Source of the DNA: Asparagopsis taxiformis
Lineage: Eukaryota > Rhodophyta > Florideophyceae > Bonnemaisoniales > Bonnemaisoniaceae
Direction: 5' to 3'
Length of the DNA stretch: 24,087 nt
NCBI GenBank assembly: GCA_030407315.1
Contig: JALQPE010003132.1
Location: 1-24,087 of the forward strand
Both the position numbers and the translations under genes were made by a program. Numbering within the stretch: position 1 is the stretch's first letter; each line of letters starts with the position of its first letter. This document shows, one piece after another, positions 1 to 10,525 of this stretch. The notes beneath the pieces were generated by a model. That model was not told where the DNA came from and made no database searches. It saw nothing but the letters and a program-made list of their open reading frames with translations.

Positions 1-764
1 TTAGTATACGTGGCAATTCCGAAATTGCAATATTTATGTTTTCCGCGGAATTCGAATTTCGGCGGACACGACCGGCGACAGCAATGCACGAACATTGCTG
101 GCGCGTGCGCGGCGCGCAACTGGCACACGTGTGCAACGAACGTACTGGCAACGGCCCACGGACCAACGGGTCCCTACGTGTGACCCACAAGGTCCTTTCC
201 CCCATTCGGGGACGTTACGACGCAGTGTTTACACTGTAAAGCGATGCCATCGTGGCTATATAGGTATTGGCATCGTGCCGGGAGGGAAAGGGGACAATAC
301 ATCGAACGAGCAACGGCTCTAGTCTACGACTGACTTCTACGTTTTACGTTTACGTTTTTGCCTAGCGAGGCTTCGTCTCCGTCGAGCTGCGTACTCCCTA
401 CCCATCGCCGCACGTAAGGCTGATTGCGTGTAGTGCCTCCGGGCTTGGTTGAGAGCGCCTCCGGTGACGTACCACCTCGTTCGCTAACGTAATCCTCGCG
501 TGGATTGTTGCGTCGTGACGCTCGTGTCTACTCGCTAACCACTCTACCTTCTACCGTTCTAACAATACAGTCAACACACCGCGGGTGGACTGCTCGATTC
601 GTTTCGTAAGGACAGCGTGTCCACTGCTCGTACCAGCTACTACGTCTAACGAACTATCGTTCCCACACTGCTCTAGACCTAGAAGTTGCTACGAGCATAA
701 CGACAACCAACGAGGTTGAGCTCTTTTACGTTAACGAAAAGCTACGTGCTACAGACGACGGTCC
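1..764 (+). other. Putative 5' LTR and leader of the retroelement
   Basis: No gene is supported here. The position upstream of gag, a TATA box near 257 and a G/C-rich transcribed-looking leader fit U3-R-U5 plus leader. A 12-bp palindrome containing CACGTG lies at 123-134, and a near-palindrome around an EcoRI-type site lies at about 42-64. I could not identify the LTR end or a primer-binding site, and no matching right-hand LTR was found, so the LTR label rests on position only. Confidence 0.4.
242..275 (+). promoter_or_regulatory. TATA box inside an 8-bp inverted repeat, likely LTR promoter
   Basis: TATATA at 257-262 is enclosed by the perfect inverted repeat CGATGCCA (242-249) and TGGCATCG (268-275). 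The site is about 500 bases upstream of the first gag frame, where a retroelement promoter is expected. Promoter function is inferred from motif and position only. Confidence 0.4.
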
Positions 765-1620
765 GTGAATTACGCTGTGTCGAATTCCAGCGCGTCGCCC
801 AGGCAACCGTTGCCAACGTCAGCGGACGCCGAAGCCGACGTGGCCTTGTCAGCAGAAGCGATCTTCGCGACTGATCGATCTATCCCGCCGGATATCGAGG
901 CGATCGGCCAGCTACCACGTACGGTAAGCCCGTTTGAGTCCGTGAGTATGGACCCCGCAACGCGCGGTCAGCTCAACGAAGGGAACGTGACTCCCACGGC
1001 ACTACGCGTAGTTGTACGAAGACTTCGAGGTCACATCGAAAGGGCACGAGCGGAAAGAGCGACGCGGCCGTCGACGAAGCCGTAAGGCAGAGACTCGGAG
1101 TCTCAGAGCGCGAAGCTCGTGCGTTACGTGAACGCTCAGCGACCTCGACGGGGAAAACGAAGATTTACGAAACCGCCTCTCCGCCGTGGAGGGAAGACTC
1201 GACTCGTTTGTCGTAGTATTCAACGAAATCGTCGCCGGACTTTTCCGCTCCCGCCGAGCGGAAGCGATCCGAATTACGAAAGGCTCGCGCGCCTAACAAC
1301 TCGCAATCCTCCCCGGCCGTTCCGGAGGATACCCACCAACACCCGGTCCGACGACCCCGACACGTACGGAAGGGGGGCGACAGTGCAACGAGCCATCGCC
1401 AACCCCAACGAGACGCCACGAAGGCAATTACGTTTTAAACGACACGCCAGACCACGCGCGGTCGGCGGACGCAGCACGAGCTGCACAATTCGATACGAGA
1501 GCTCCCCCGCCACGTGATACGTACATTCCGTGGCTGGGTACGTTCGGCACGACGGACACGCGAGTCCACGAAAACGAACGTGCCGACGCGGTACGCTTAC
1601 CAGGGAACGCCCTCGGACCC
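765..1620 (+). pseudogene. gag: gag, N-terminal part (coiled coil and proline-rich region), frame-broken
   Basis: The first open frame runs 765-1085 and begins with GTG in the reported reading; no clear ATG start is seen. A second frame from about 1096 to a TAA at 1294-1296 holds a heptad-like, charged helix (including RNRLSAVEGRLDSFVVV), typical of the coiled coil before the capsid in Ty3/gypsy Gag. A third frame, open from 1297 without a usual start codon, gives a proline-rich stretch with the string RDTYIPWLGTFG near 1.52 kb. Sequence character passes smoothly from frame to frame, so I read this as one gag broken by small indels. The exact break points are uncertain. Confidence 0.5.
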
Positions 1621-2190
1621 GTTTTGCCACGCGTTGGCAGAGCACACGACAATGCTCGACGCATTTGCGAACGTGGTGTCGTACCGCATGTACCGACTTA
1701 CGATGTACGTGAACATCCTCTACGTGAACGAGAGTCAAAGCGTACATAAGCTCAAACGTGAGCTGGAGGGACTTTTCCCTACGTTAAAGCCGTTCTCCCC
1801 GGCCGGAATCCGATTACGTTACTCGGATTCCTCGCCCAAATACGTGATGGGTTCAGCACACTCGGAGTGTGCGAGGGAGTGGCAGTACGTGCGCTGCACT
1901 TCTTCCTCGAAGGGGACGCCCGACGGTTCTACGATTCCCAGTGTACGACTGGTGTGATCACGACTGATCCGACGAAGAGGTTCTCGTGGCCTCACGTAAT
2001 CAACGCGTTGATCAAACGATACCTGCAAGACGACGTGCTGCAGGAGGCCTACGAAAAGGTCACGATGATCACGCAGAGTCCTAACGAGGACGAGAATCAG
2101 TACGCTGATAGACTCGACACCGCCACGCGGGCGTGTAACTACGTGTTTACGGATCGACTCCTCGTTCACCACTACGTACGTGGGTTTGCT
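1600..2190 (+). pseudogene. gag: gag, capsid-like domain, frame-broken
   Basis: This is the retrotransposon Gag capsid region that assembles the particle. One frame carries the segment ending in LKRELEGLFPTLKPF near 1.80 kb. A second frame, from about 1.8 kb, continues with GFLAQIRDGFSTLGVCEGVA and then LHFFLEGDARRFYDS, a W-containing stretch, YLQDDVLQEAYEKV and a Q-YADRLD-type segment. This is the usual helix pattern of the Ty3/gypsy gag family. The frame changes between about 1795 and 1812, and again near 2178-2183, where the protein character carries on in the next frame with LLPSTRAAVTERL. Both look like single-base indels. Confidence 0.65.
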
Positions 2191-3268
2191 GCCCTCGACG
2201 CGGGCAGCAGTGACGGAACGACTCCGGTCACTCCCCGAACGAGAGAGGAACGACCTCACCGTTGTGAGACGATTGGCGACGGCCGAAGGAACGACCTTCC
2301 GTGCACGTACGGCAGCTGTCGCGTCAGCCGCGAAACCGAAAGTGCGGTTTCCGGTGAAGCCTACGTTGGCTATTTCCGACCACGAGTCGAGGAAGTTCGC
2401 GGACTACGATGAGTCCGCGTACTTACGTAATGAACGGGCTAACGAGCCCAGTTACCACGATGGTAACCCGAACATCCCCGCGAGGGACGACGACGACGTG
2501 TCGCTCGCTGCGGTTCACGTTGCCGAGAATTTGGAGGCGATCCTCTTCACGAACGGGCCGCCGCCCAACGATACGAAAACGGCAAACGAAAAGCCGGACG
2601 AGCTCGAAGCTCGATTGAACCGTCCATGCGAGGACGTGCCGAAGCTCACGAGCGAGCAGACGCAATTGGCGCACTCCGTAATCCCGAATGATTACTGGAC
2701 GCTGTCGTGTTGGTCATGCCGCGAAGATGGCCACTCGACGTTTACGTGTCCGCGTCTGACGCCAGATCAACGGATCTTTTTCGCGTACAAGTACTACCTC
2801 TTCCACGTGAAGAGCAACCCACGTCAGGCTGAGTACTTCCGCCAACGAATGGCCAAGCGTCACCAGGAACGACCTGATGAGCGAGGGAACGTGACCCCGC
2901 GGAGGTACGGCACGCCGCCTACGATACTCCGAAACCCCAATCGTGACGGGGGAAGGCCCTTCGACAGGCGCCGCGGCGACTTTCGTAATGACCGACGTGA
3001 CCCCCGCCCGTGGGCGAACGAACGAAATGGCCAGCGTAATGGCCGCAGCGGAGTCTACGTGACGACCTCCGCTGACGAAACACCACTCGAGGTGGAAACG
3101 AGTCACGATGACGAACGAGCTTCGTGGGCTCACGACGACGACGTGTCGAACGGCCCGCGCCGGAAACGACCAGGCGATGTAGGTCACGAGCCACCCACAT
3201 CGCCTGAACCCTTACGTAAAGGGGGACGACCGACGTCGATGATTGGTCCTCCGCAGGCTCACCGATGA
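2180..3268 (+). pseudogene. gag: gag, C-terminal part with CCHC zinc knuckle (nucleocapsid)
   Basis: This 362-residue open frame continues gag after the break near 2180. About residue 178 it has CWSCREDGHSTFTC, a perfect C-x2-C-x4-H-x4-C zinc knuckle used for packaging RNA. It is followed by a basic, R/N/D-rich tail (FDRRRGDFRNDRRDPRPW), as in nucleocapsid. The far C-terminal part is charged and probably disordered. The next frame (3265-3624) overlaps by four bases and is low-complexity and charged. I cannot say whether it is a real Gag-Pol linker or a further frame break. Confidence 0.7.
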
Positions 3269-3554
3269 ACGAGAGTTACGTAAAGCTCACGGCCGCGAAG
3301 GCCAACTCGAGTCACACGACACCCGACGTGGGGGAAGAAACGAAGTCCGACGGGACGAACGAACCTCACACGAAGAGGAAGCCTCGCAGACGAGCGAGAC
3401 GCGCTACCCGGAAGCACGACGCTTCCGAGCGCGAGAAAGCCAAGCACGCGGCTTATACGAAGCGTGTCGACGCAAAAGAAGCCATACGGGCTCACACGAT
3501 GAAGCGACGAACCGCTAGCGAAGACGTAGACCGCGCGCCGGTCAGGACGAACCG

Positions 3555-4049
3555 TTGGTCCTCGACGGGCATACGTGCCTACTTGCGTCGAAGCATTATA
3601 TCGTGTCCGGAACGATCGGACTAGACCTCAACGTGATGAGGGCGATTACCATCGCGATGGATACGTGCAGCGGCTACAACTTGATACGAACAAGTTTACT
3701 ACCCTACGACTGGGTCGACCGCTGTCTACGTGACGAAGAGCTACCGAAGCTCGGAGACGCCAACGGGCGACGTTTGCCTATCGAAGGCGCCATCCTGCTT
3801 CGTGTCAGGTTGGGGAACTCGCTGTTCCGCGTAAAATTCTTCGTAGCCAACACGCTGGCTGTTCCCGTTATAATGGGCACGTCGTTCATGTCGAAGCATG
3901 TCGATGCTATACGCTGTCGAGCGCAGACAATCGACCTCCATCGGGGGGATACGATACCCATTATCGCGGAGGGCGATACGACGACTCCGTACGAGGAGGG
4001 GGAAGAGACGAATCCAAACGTGGAACACCCGAGACCGCCGCGAGCGTAA
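3555..4049 (+). pseudogene. Retropepsin-like aspartic protease, altered active-site loop
   Basis: Length, position between the zinc knuckle and reverse transcriptase, and the strings IAMDTCSGYNLI (aspartate codon at 3660-3662) and VPVIMGTSFM identify a pepsin-type retroviral protease that would cut the polyprotein. The family signature is D-[ST]-G-[AS]. Here the glycine is a cysteine (TGC), one base from GGC, which probably harms activity. The frame closes at a TAA just after 4047, and conserved sequence continues in another frame, so the protease-to-RT connection is broken in this copy. Confidence 0.6.
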
Positions 4050-4069
4050 CGCGGCCTCGAATAGGCCGA

Positions 4070-4470
4070 GCCGAACGTTCTCGGTTCGCCTGACGAAGTA
4101 CACGCGTGTACCGGCGATGTCGCAACGGACCGTCAACGTGACGACGGATGCGACCGGACTCGTGTTCCTCGAACCGAAAGCGTCGGTGCAATTTCGGCAC
4201 GGGCTGCGCATAGCCAACGGAGTGGTCGACGTAGGACCGAGAGAGACGTTCTCTATCATCGTGTCGAACTTCACGAAGAAGGACCGCGAATTGCCGAAAG
4301 GCGCAACGATTGCGTACGCGGTACGCTCCCCGTTGGGAATCGTCCCACTCAAGCGTGAGGGCGGCGAAGCCCTCGCGAAGGTTTTGAACCTACCGCTAGT
4401 CGACGCGACGACGCGGACAATACGAACGGGTTGGCGACGAAACGCCAGACCCGTTGGTCAACGAAAAGGG
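4070..4470 (+). pseudogene. Pol spacer between protease and reverse transcriptase
   Basis: The frame used by 3898-4845 contains a coherent segment from about 4081 (RLTKYTRVPAMSQRTVNV, then PKGATIAYAV and SPLGIVPL). It resembles the beta-rich domain commonly found between protease and RT in Ty3/gypsy Pol. Beyond about 4.4 kb this frame loses coherence and the RT starts in another frame, so there are frame changes on both sides. Function is inferred from position in the polyprotein. Confidence 0.5.
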
Positions 4471-5385
4471 GAACGACCCCGCCACGGATTGGCAGTCGAC
4501 AATCGATTTGTCGCACCTCGACGACGAGGACTTACGAAAGCGCATCAACGAGATGCTAGCTACACATTCGTCAATGTGGACGAGCGGACGCCTCGGCGAA
4601 ATCAATGCTACGGAGCATCGAATCGAACTCGAACCGGGCACGCGGCCCATACGTTCAATGCCCTATCGTCAGGGTCCGGCTCTACGTACGATAGCCGAGG
4701 AGCAGATCACGAAGATGCTCAACGAAGGGGTTATCGAACCCGCGTCCAGCGAATGGGCGTCACCAATCGTGTTGGTGCCGAAGAAGGACGGATCCTTACG
4801 TTTCTGTGTCGACTACAGGCGTTTGAACGCGAAAACGATCGCTGATTCGTACCCGCTTCCTCGTATGGAAGATTGCCTCGATTCGTTGGGCGACGCCGCC
4901 ATCTTCACGACACTCGATTGTAACGCCGGTTACTGGCAAGTGCCCGTCTCCGCCGAGGACCGTGATAAGACAACGTTTACGTCTTTCATGGAACGTATCG
5001 CTACGTGCGAATGCCATTCGGGCTACGAAATGCCCCCGCTACGTTTCAGCGGACGTTGGACATCATCCTCTCCGGAGTACGTTGGCAATCGTGCCTGGTC
5101 TACTTAGACGACGTAATCGTCTTTTCGAAAGACCTCGAGTCTCACCTGGGTCACGTTGACCAGGTGCTTTCCCTGCTACGCGCAGCGGGAGTAACGTTAA
5201 AGCTCACGAAATGCTCGTTCTTTCAACCACGAGTTGACTACCTGGGGCACGTGATTACCCCAGGGAAGCTGCACGTCGCAGCACGGAACAAGGAAGCCTT
5301 TCGTACGGCTACGTTCCCACGAGACAAGACGCAATGTCGATCGTTTTTGGGCGCGGCCAACGTTTACCGCCGTTTCGTAAGGCGT
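4454..5385 (+). pseudogene. Reverse transcriptase (Ty3/gypsy), frameshifted in the palm
   Basis: This is the RNA-dependent DNA polymerase that would copy the element. The first frame gives EHRIELEPGTRPIRSMPYRQ, SEWASPIVLVPKKDGSLRFC, VDYRRLNAKT and FTTLDCNAGYWQVPV. The next frame continues with VRMPFGLRNAPATFQR and VYLDDVIVFSKDLESHL. The catalytic aspartates are present (LD in FTTLD; YLDD at 5101-5112). Between the blocks the frame slips near 4985-4990, inside a stretch where the family has no gap, so this is a small indel rather than an intron. A second slip near 5380 leads into RNase H. All fingers, palm and thumb motifs are recognisable, so the decay is recent or the breaks are sequence errors. 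Confidence 0.85.
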
Positions 5386-5930
5386 ATGCCGAGATCGCTC
5401 GGCCACTCAACACGATGTTGAAGAAGGACGCTTCCCCCGATTGGACGAACCCAACGGACGCGCAAACGAATGCGTTCGAAACGTTGAAGACAATACTGGT
5501 GTCGCCACCAGTATTGCACCTTCCGAAGGCGGGACGTCCGTTCATGATCGATACCGACGCGTCGGCGTATCAGCTGGGAGCTACGTTGCTCCAGCAGCAA
5601 AACGAAGATAAACCCAACGAATGGGTGCCGATTGGGTACTGGTCGAAGACCCTTAACGAAACCGAACGTGGTTACTCGGCGACCGAGCGCGAGTGCTACT
5701 CCGTCGTTTGGGCGATAACGTCGCTCCGACCCTACGTAGAGGGTCAGCGGTTCACCGTACGTACGGACCACGAAGCCTTACGTTGGCTGATGACGTTAAC
5801 GGACGCGTCCGGACGACTACGATGGAGGCTACGCGTTGCCGAATTCGATTTCGAAGTTACGTACAGGCCTGGGCGCGTGCACCAGGTACCTGACGCTTTA
5901 TCACGTGTGATATCTACGTATGACGACGGT
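5380..5930 (+). CDS. RNase H domain of Pol
   Basis: The RNase H domain removes the RNA strand during reverse transcription. It lies at the start of the long open frame 5334-7220. After the RT connection (IARPLNTMLKKD) come FMIDTDASAYQLGATLLQQ, YWSKTLNETERGYSATEREC and FTVRTDHEALRWL, with the acidic catalytic positions D, E and D in their usual places. It ends at GRVHQVPDALSR, the standard hinge to the integrase. The first part of this frame upstream of about 5380 is a shadow of RT and should not be counted. Confidence 0.85.
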
Positions 5931-7190
5931 CGACCCGTCGACGACGACGTACCATCGTACGGGGACGCGGTCCTCGTGACGACTCGCAGTCGTCGACAAC
6001 CCACACGAAATGGGCAAGGACGAACGACGTCCGTACGTAAAAAGGCAACGAATGCCGGGGGTCAAGACGACCCGTCGAACGAGACTCGTGATGAACGAAC
6101 ATCAGCCACGACGGCTGGCCACGATGGCCTCGAGTTCAACCGCGACGCGTCGCTCGATGACGTTCTTGACGAGGAACCGGATTTCCTCGACGAGCAGCGC
6201 GCTGCTGAAGACGATTCGGCACGCGTGCCACCAGCTGACGTTCAGCTTCCCATTACGAGGGACGAGCTTATCGAAGCTCAACGCGAGGACGCGTTCTGTC
6301 AAGCGATACTGACACGACAGTCCGAGACGCAGGACGCTGCATTCTTCGAAGGCCACGATGGCTTACTCCGACGCCGGAACCCTCACGATGAGGAACGTAC
6401 ACAAATCGTTGTGCCGGCTTCGTTACGGCCGCGGCTGCTGGAGTTAACGCACCACCACGTCCTCGCTGGACATCCCGGGCAAACGCGTATGTACTATACC
6501 CTACGGAGGACGTACTACTGGCCCGCGATGGCCGCCGACATCCACGCAACGGTACGAAACTGCGTTGGATGTGCGAAGAACCGCGTGAAGCTTCGCAAAC
6601 GGACGAACCCGTTACGTTTATTTCCGGCTACGGAGCCGCTGCGAGACCTATGTATCGACATACTAGGTCCGCTTACGAAGACCACGCGTGGTAACCGATT
6701 TATCCTCGTGATAACGGACCGCTTCACGAAGCTGACTAGAGTCGTACCTCTACGAAATATCGATTCCGCCAACGTGGCGAGCGCGTTCGTCAACGCGTGG
6801 GTCTTCTCGTATGGACCCCCACGGACGCTCATAAGCGATAACGGAAAGCAGTTCGCTGCTAAGTTTTTCCAGCGCGTTTGCAACGAGATCGGCGTGACGA
6901 ACGTCTTTACGTCGACGTACCACCCCCAAACGAACGGGCAGGTGGAGCGCTACAACAGGACGATCCTGGCGATGCTGCGCAATTACGTGAACGAAAACCA
7001 GAACGACTGGGATCGATACGCATCGGCGTTAACGTTTGCGTACAACACGCATGTGCATTCGAGCACGGGCACGACGCCCTTCGACTTGATTCTCACGAAT
7101 CCACCGCCACCGTTGGCGCTACACACGTCGGTAACGAACCGCGAACTACCCGACGGGGAGGGCGAGCCACTTACGTTCGTGAGCTCGCCA
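5930..7190 (+). CDS. Integrase: zinc-binding domain and DDE catalytic core
   Basis: Integrase joins the cDNA copy to host DNA. After an acidic, probably disordered linker of about 110 residues (5935-6240) the frame gives H-VLAG-H, 29 residues, then CVGC, the HHCC zinc finger (about 6452-6575). The catalytic core follows with CIDILGPL, TLISDNGKQF and QTNGQVERYNR, where the second aspartate and the glutamate are separated by exactly 35 residues (D,D35E). All catalytic residues are intact. The frame loses its family character near 7180 and ends at 7220; the integrase C-terminus continues in other frames. Confidence 0.85.
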
Positions 7191-7704
7191 CAACGATGGA
7201 TAACGCGTATCGAACGCTGAAGGCCGCGCAGGCACGTTATAAACGAAATTTCGACAAGCGAGTCCGTGTCTCGAATCGAAACTCGCGCGGGAGAATACGT
7301 ATTCATCGACCCGACGGACGGGACCACGAAGGGCACGAAGCTCGGCAACCACGCGTTGGGACCGTTCCGCGTACTACGTAACGACGTACGAACGTTCGTC
7401 ATCCAACGAGGAGACGTAGTTGAACGTGTCAACTCGGACCGCGTTGCGTACGCGCCAACGCCGGCGAACGCGCCCCCCCCGGAGCCATACGATGCCACCG
7501 AGGCAGACCTCGACAAGAACCGCGACGGTCCGGCGTATGTAGTAGACGACCTACTCAACCATCGCGTAAACGATGACGGCACCAACGTTAGACTTCCTCG
7601 TGAAGTGGGTCGGGTATCGTAACCCTACGTGGGAGCCCCGCCGGAACGTATCTGAAGAGAGCGTCTCTCGATACTTCGCACGCGTGCGACGAGCAACAAC
7701 GTGA
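7180..7704 (+). pseudogene. Integrase C-terminus and chromodomain, frame-broken
   Basis: Three frames follow one another. The first, about 7170-7262, has a helical stretch (TMDNAYRTLKAAQARYKRNF). The second, 7266 to about 7585, has a GPY/F-type module with GNHALGPFRVL and then YVVDDLLNHRV. The third, from about 7588, has LDFLVKWVGYRNPTWEPRRN and stops with TGA at 7702-7704. The last two pieces together form a chromodomain (aromatic residues Y, W, W/Y and the WEP signature), which in chromoviruses binds methylated histone tails. Two or three single-base breaks separate the pieces. Confidence 0.75.
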
Positions 7705-9130
7705 AAGGCCACGACGGCCCCCGAAAACGCACACGAGCGTCGGGTTAAGCGCACGCGTGCGCGACGTTGCACGATGCAACAAACGAAGGCGACGAGCCGC
7801 ACGAACGAGAAGCGAAGGCACAACGAGTGGCCGGGACGTCCACCCTTGCGTTGGGGGGGGCGCGATGCGTGCTAGAGCCGTCGCTCTTTTCGTTTTCGAC
7901 ACCATACGTTGGTGGAGGCACGAGCGCCAACGAAAGATTGGACGACGAGTCCACGCGCGGACGATTCACACGATGTGAAGAGCCACGACTGGCTCGACAG
8001 TGTTGACCGCCCCACGGGCAAAGGTGACGACACCACGGGCCACGGACGGACAACACGTCAGATTTTTCGCGCGAAAAATTATACGTGGGCCAGCGGGCCA
8101 TGGGCGCACGGTACGAAAAATCGGGCCGATTACAGTGCGCTAATCCGGCCAAATCTCGGGACACGCGTGCCCCGAAAATTTCGTAATTTTGGCATGTCAC
8201 GTGAGCCATCGTACGTCCCCCGTGGACAGCCGCTGACAACGAGTCGCATCGACCAACGAGGTCAACGCCAAACAGCTCGCGAGCTAACGGCAACGTGACG
8301 CCGAAGGCGGAGAAACGACGTAGGACGGACGCGTCCCCAACGAAGATGGCAACGGCCTCTCTACGAAACTCCACGCACGAAGCGGAACGAAGCTATACGT
8401 TAGCCGACGAATTAGAAACGGGTCTCAGCGCACGAAGCGCGCGAGTAAAGCGTGCGAACGACGAGCCAACGAGCCGCGACAACGGACGGCGAACCGTATC
8501 GCCATCGTGAGGCACGACGCCGAACACGCAGCCACGTACGGCAACCACGGAACGACAACAACGGTGTCCTGCCACGCGGGCATAACGAATGACACGCGAA
8601 AGCGAAAAGCCCGCCGGCTAGTCGAAACGCACGACAAAACCCGAAAGGGTTGACCACGTACGTCACGAAGACGAAGACGCACACGTCCGCGTCATAACCG
8701 TAAAAGCACGAAGCTGCAACCTCGTACGCATCGAAGGCGACTCGCCACCGCCAGTCGGTCAGGAGACGAGCGAGGTACGCGGACGTCGTAACGATAAGAC
8801 GTAACCCAACGGGTCGCCCGCGAAACGAAAATACGAATACGCGAGCGGCGTACAAGCTGGTACCACGTAAAACGCCACAGCCGAAGGCGACGAGCCGACA
8901 AAAACTGGCTCACGTAACAGCCTCAACGCCCGCGGGCATGCGAAACGACTTCGTCAATCGCGTCCCGTCGGGTTCGCAAGTCGAATAAACGAAATTACGC
9001 AACGGCGTAAAGGGCGGGCATTACGTATGCCCAGGTGCACGTCGCACCACATAACGAATGAGCTAACGAAAACGCTCCTCGACGCCGCGGCGAACGACGC
9101 CGCCCCGCGACGGACTAGCGCAACGATTGC
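7705..9130 (+). other. Non-coding 3' region of the retroelement
   Basis: No gene is supported in this 1.4-kb stretch. Composition stays like the coding part, very rich in ACG on the + strand (for example seven ACG in 8281-8340). The minus strand therefore shows long stop-poor frames full of R, V, S and F that match no family pattern, and I treat them as composition artefacts. No polypurine tract or LTR edge was recognised. Confidence 0.5.
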
Positions 9131-9826
9131 GCCACGGCTAACGTGAAGCCGCGGCAAACGTGAAGCGCGACGGCGCTAACGGTGTTAACGGCTATACGAA
9201 AAGCCAAGCCCGCCGGCAAAAACGTTGTCTACGGAACCGCGACGCCCACGACGCACTACCGCGTACACGCAACGGCGTCCGTCAAGCCAACTCACGCGCG
9301 AGTCGGCCTGACGCTTAGCGAATTTTCCGTCCAGCTCACCGGAGCGAATTAAAATTGGCACCGACGTGCTACGTGCCGAGAGCTCGAATGCTCAACGGAA
9401 TTCGACACCCGACGGGGTTATCCGCACGAGGAACGACGGCGGAAACGAATTCCGAGATAGTTACAAAATGATAACGCCATGGCCAACGTGAAGCCGGGCA
9501 ACGCGAAGCGCGACGGCTAATGACGTCAACGGCTATACGAAAGCCAAGCCCGCCGGCCACCACGTCGTCAACGAAACCGCAACGTACTGCGACGAATTAC
9601 TACATACACGCCACGGCGTAGAACGTCAAACCGACTCACGACGCCCGTCGGTCTGACGTTCGACGAAATTTTCGCCCAGCTCATCGGAGCAATTAAAATG
9701 GGCACGATGTGCTACGCGCTAAGGAGCTCGAATGCTCAACGAAATCCGACACCCGACGGGGTTATCCGAACGAGAAACGACGGCGGAAAACGATTTGCGA
9801 GTTAGTTACTAAATGATACGCACGCC
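9131..9826 (+). repeat. 345-bp tandem duplication in the element's 3' region
   Basis: Two diverged copies start at about 9131 and 9476. Shared landmarks are GTGAAGC...GCGACGG, CTATACGAAA, AAGCCAAGCCCGCCGG, CAGCTCA, GGAGC(G)AATTAAAAT, GAGCTCGAATGCTCAACG, CACCCGACGGGGTTATCC and a closing AAATGATA. A third partial copy around 9830-9990 retains the CACCCGACGGGGT landmark. No reading frame is conserved between copies, so it is non-coding. Confidence 0.75.
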
Positions 9827-9989
9827 AACGGGCTCTAAGATCGAGGTTAACGTACCTCGCAGTGAAAAGCCGCCGCTACGCGCCGCCGCTTTGCCAATAA
9901 TTGCGTGTGCTACGACCTCCAACGGGCACGCGCCGCCGCGAACTCGAAACACGGGCTACGTAAGCTTACGACACCCGACGGGGTAGACG

Positions 9990-10330
9990 CCACAACAAAA
10001 AATTGTGGAGGGCTTAACGCTAACCCCTCCCCGCTGCAGACGACCTGCCAAAGCAAATTACGAAGCTCAACGGAGCCATGCGATTACGCAAAGAAACAAG
10101 ACAGTTTTAACGAAGCATACGATGCTAAGCCGACGTGCCTACGACTAACCTAGAACGACCTAGTAGCGACGAGAACGCTTGCCCGGCAGGGTCATACGGA
10201 CCAGGGCCTTCGCGCGGCTATCGTGGCTGCGGCTCCGCGACTGGGCTGAACGAACCCGGCGCGTACGGATCGACGGTCTGCGTGAACACGGGGGCTCGCT
10301 CGCGACGAACGCGGGATCCCTAACGTAAGG
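9990..10330. other. Right edge of the ACG-rich retroelement region, no gene seen
   Basis: The ACG-rich composition fades here. Only short open frames of 60-80 codons are present, none with a recognisable motif. This is the most likely zone for the element's right border or for a later insertion that removed the 3' LTR. Confidence 0.35.
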
Positions 10331-10359
10331 ACCGCCGCGTCCGTGTTCTCGGAAATGGA

Positions 10360-10525
10360 CGCGGACGTCCACAACCTCTAGTACCCCTAGTATTACTAGG
10401 CGGACGTCCATGTTCTCCAGTATTTTGGATGTCCGCCTAGACCGGACGTCCTGCGGTCTAGTACGTCTAGTATTACTAGGCGACATTCATTGTTCTAGTA
10501 CCACGGATGTCCCCCTCGGGATGGA
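10360..10525. repeat. Two 80-bp tandem units with GGACGTCC and CTAGTATTACTAG palindromes
   Basis: The odd palindrome CTAGTATTACTAG occurs at 10387-10399 and 10467-10479, exactly 80 bp apart, followed in both by GGCG(G)AC. The perfect palindrome GGACGTCC occurs at 10363, 10402 and 10444. The same GGACGTCC is a fixed part of the repeat units further right (12012, 12456, 12846, 13350, 18096), which links this block to that family. Confidence 0.65.

Larger units (their letters stand above)
1..10330 (+). mobile_element. Degenerate Ty3/gypsy chromovirus-like LTR retrotransposon
   Basis: The order gag, protease, reverse transcriptase, RNase H, integrase, chromodomain on the + strand is that of Ty3/gypsy elements of the chromovirus type, whose chromodomain steers integration toward particular chromatin. 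Key motifs are visible: a CCHC zinc knuckle near 2.73 kb, YLDD at 5101-5112, an integrase H-x4-H-x29-C-x2-C finger and D,D35E core, and a chromodomain ending at a TGA at 7702-7704. The coding part breaks frame at least ten times, so this copy is not autonomous as it stands. The left end may lie outside the window. The right end is placed where the ACG-rich composition stops, between about 10.15 and 10.33 kb. I recognised no repeat of the first 760 bases at the right, so the 3' LTR is missing, diverged or displaced. Boundaries are therefore soft. Confidence 0.8.

Noticed and set aside
1..764. A matching 3' LTR at 8-10.3 kb
   Set aside because: No long stretch of the first 760 bases was found again by eye; a computed self-alignment would be decisive.
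1800..5400. Programmed ribosomal frameshifting as the reason for gag-pol frame changes
   Set aside because: One such site is usual at gag-pol; slips here occur repeatedly inside conserved domains, which programmed shifting does not explain.
8412..8855. 147-codon minus-strand frame rich in R, V, F and S
   Set aside because: It is antisense to ACG-rich DNA, where stops are rare on the complement; amino-acid content follows the bias.
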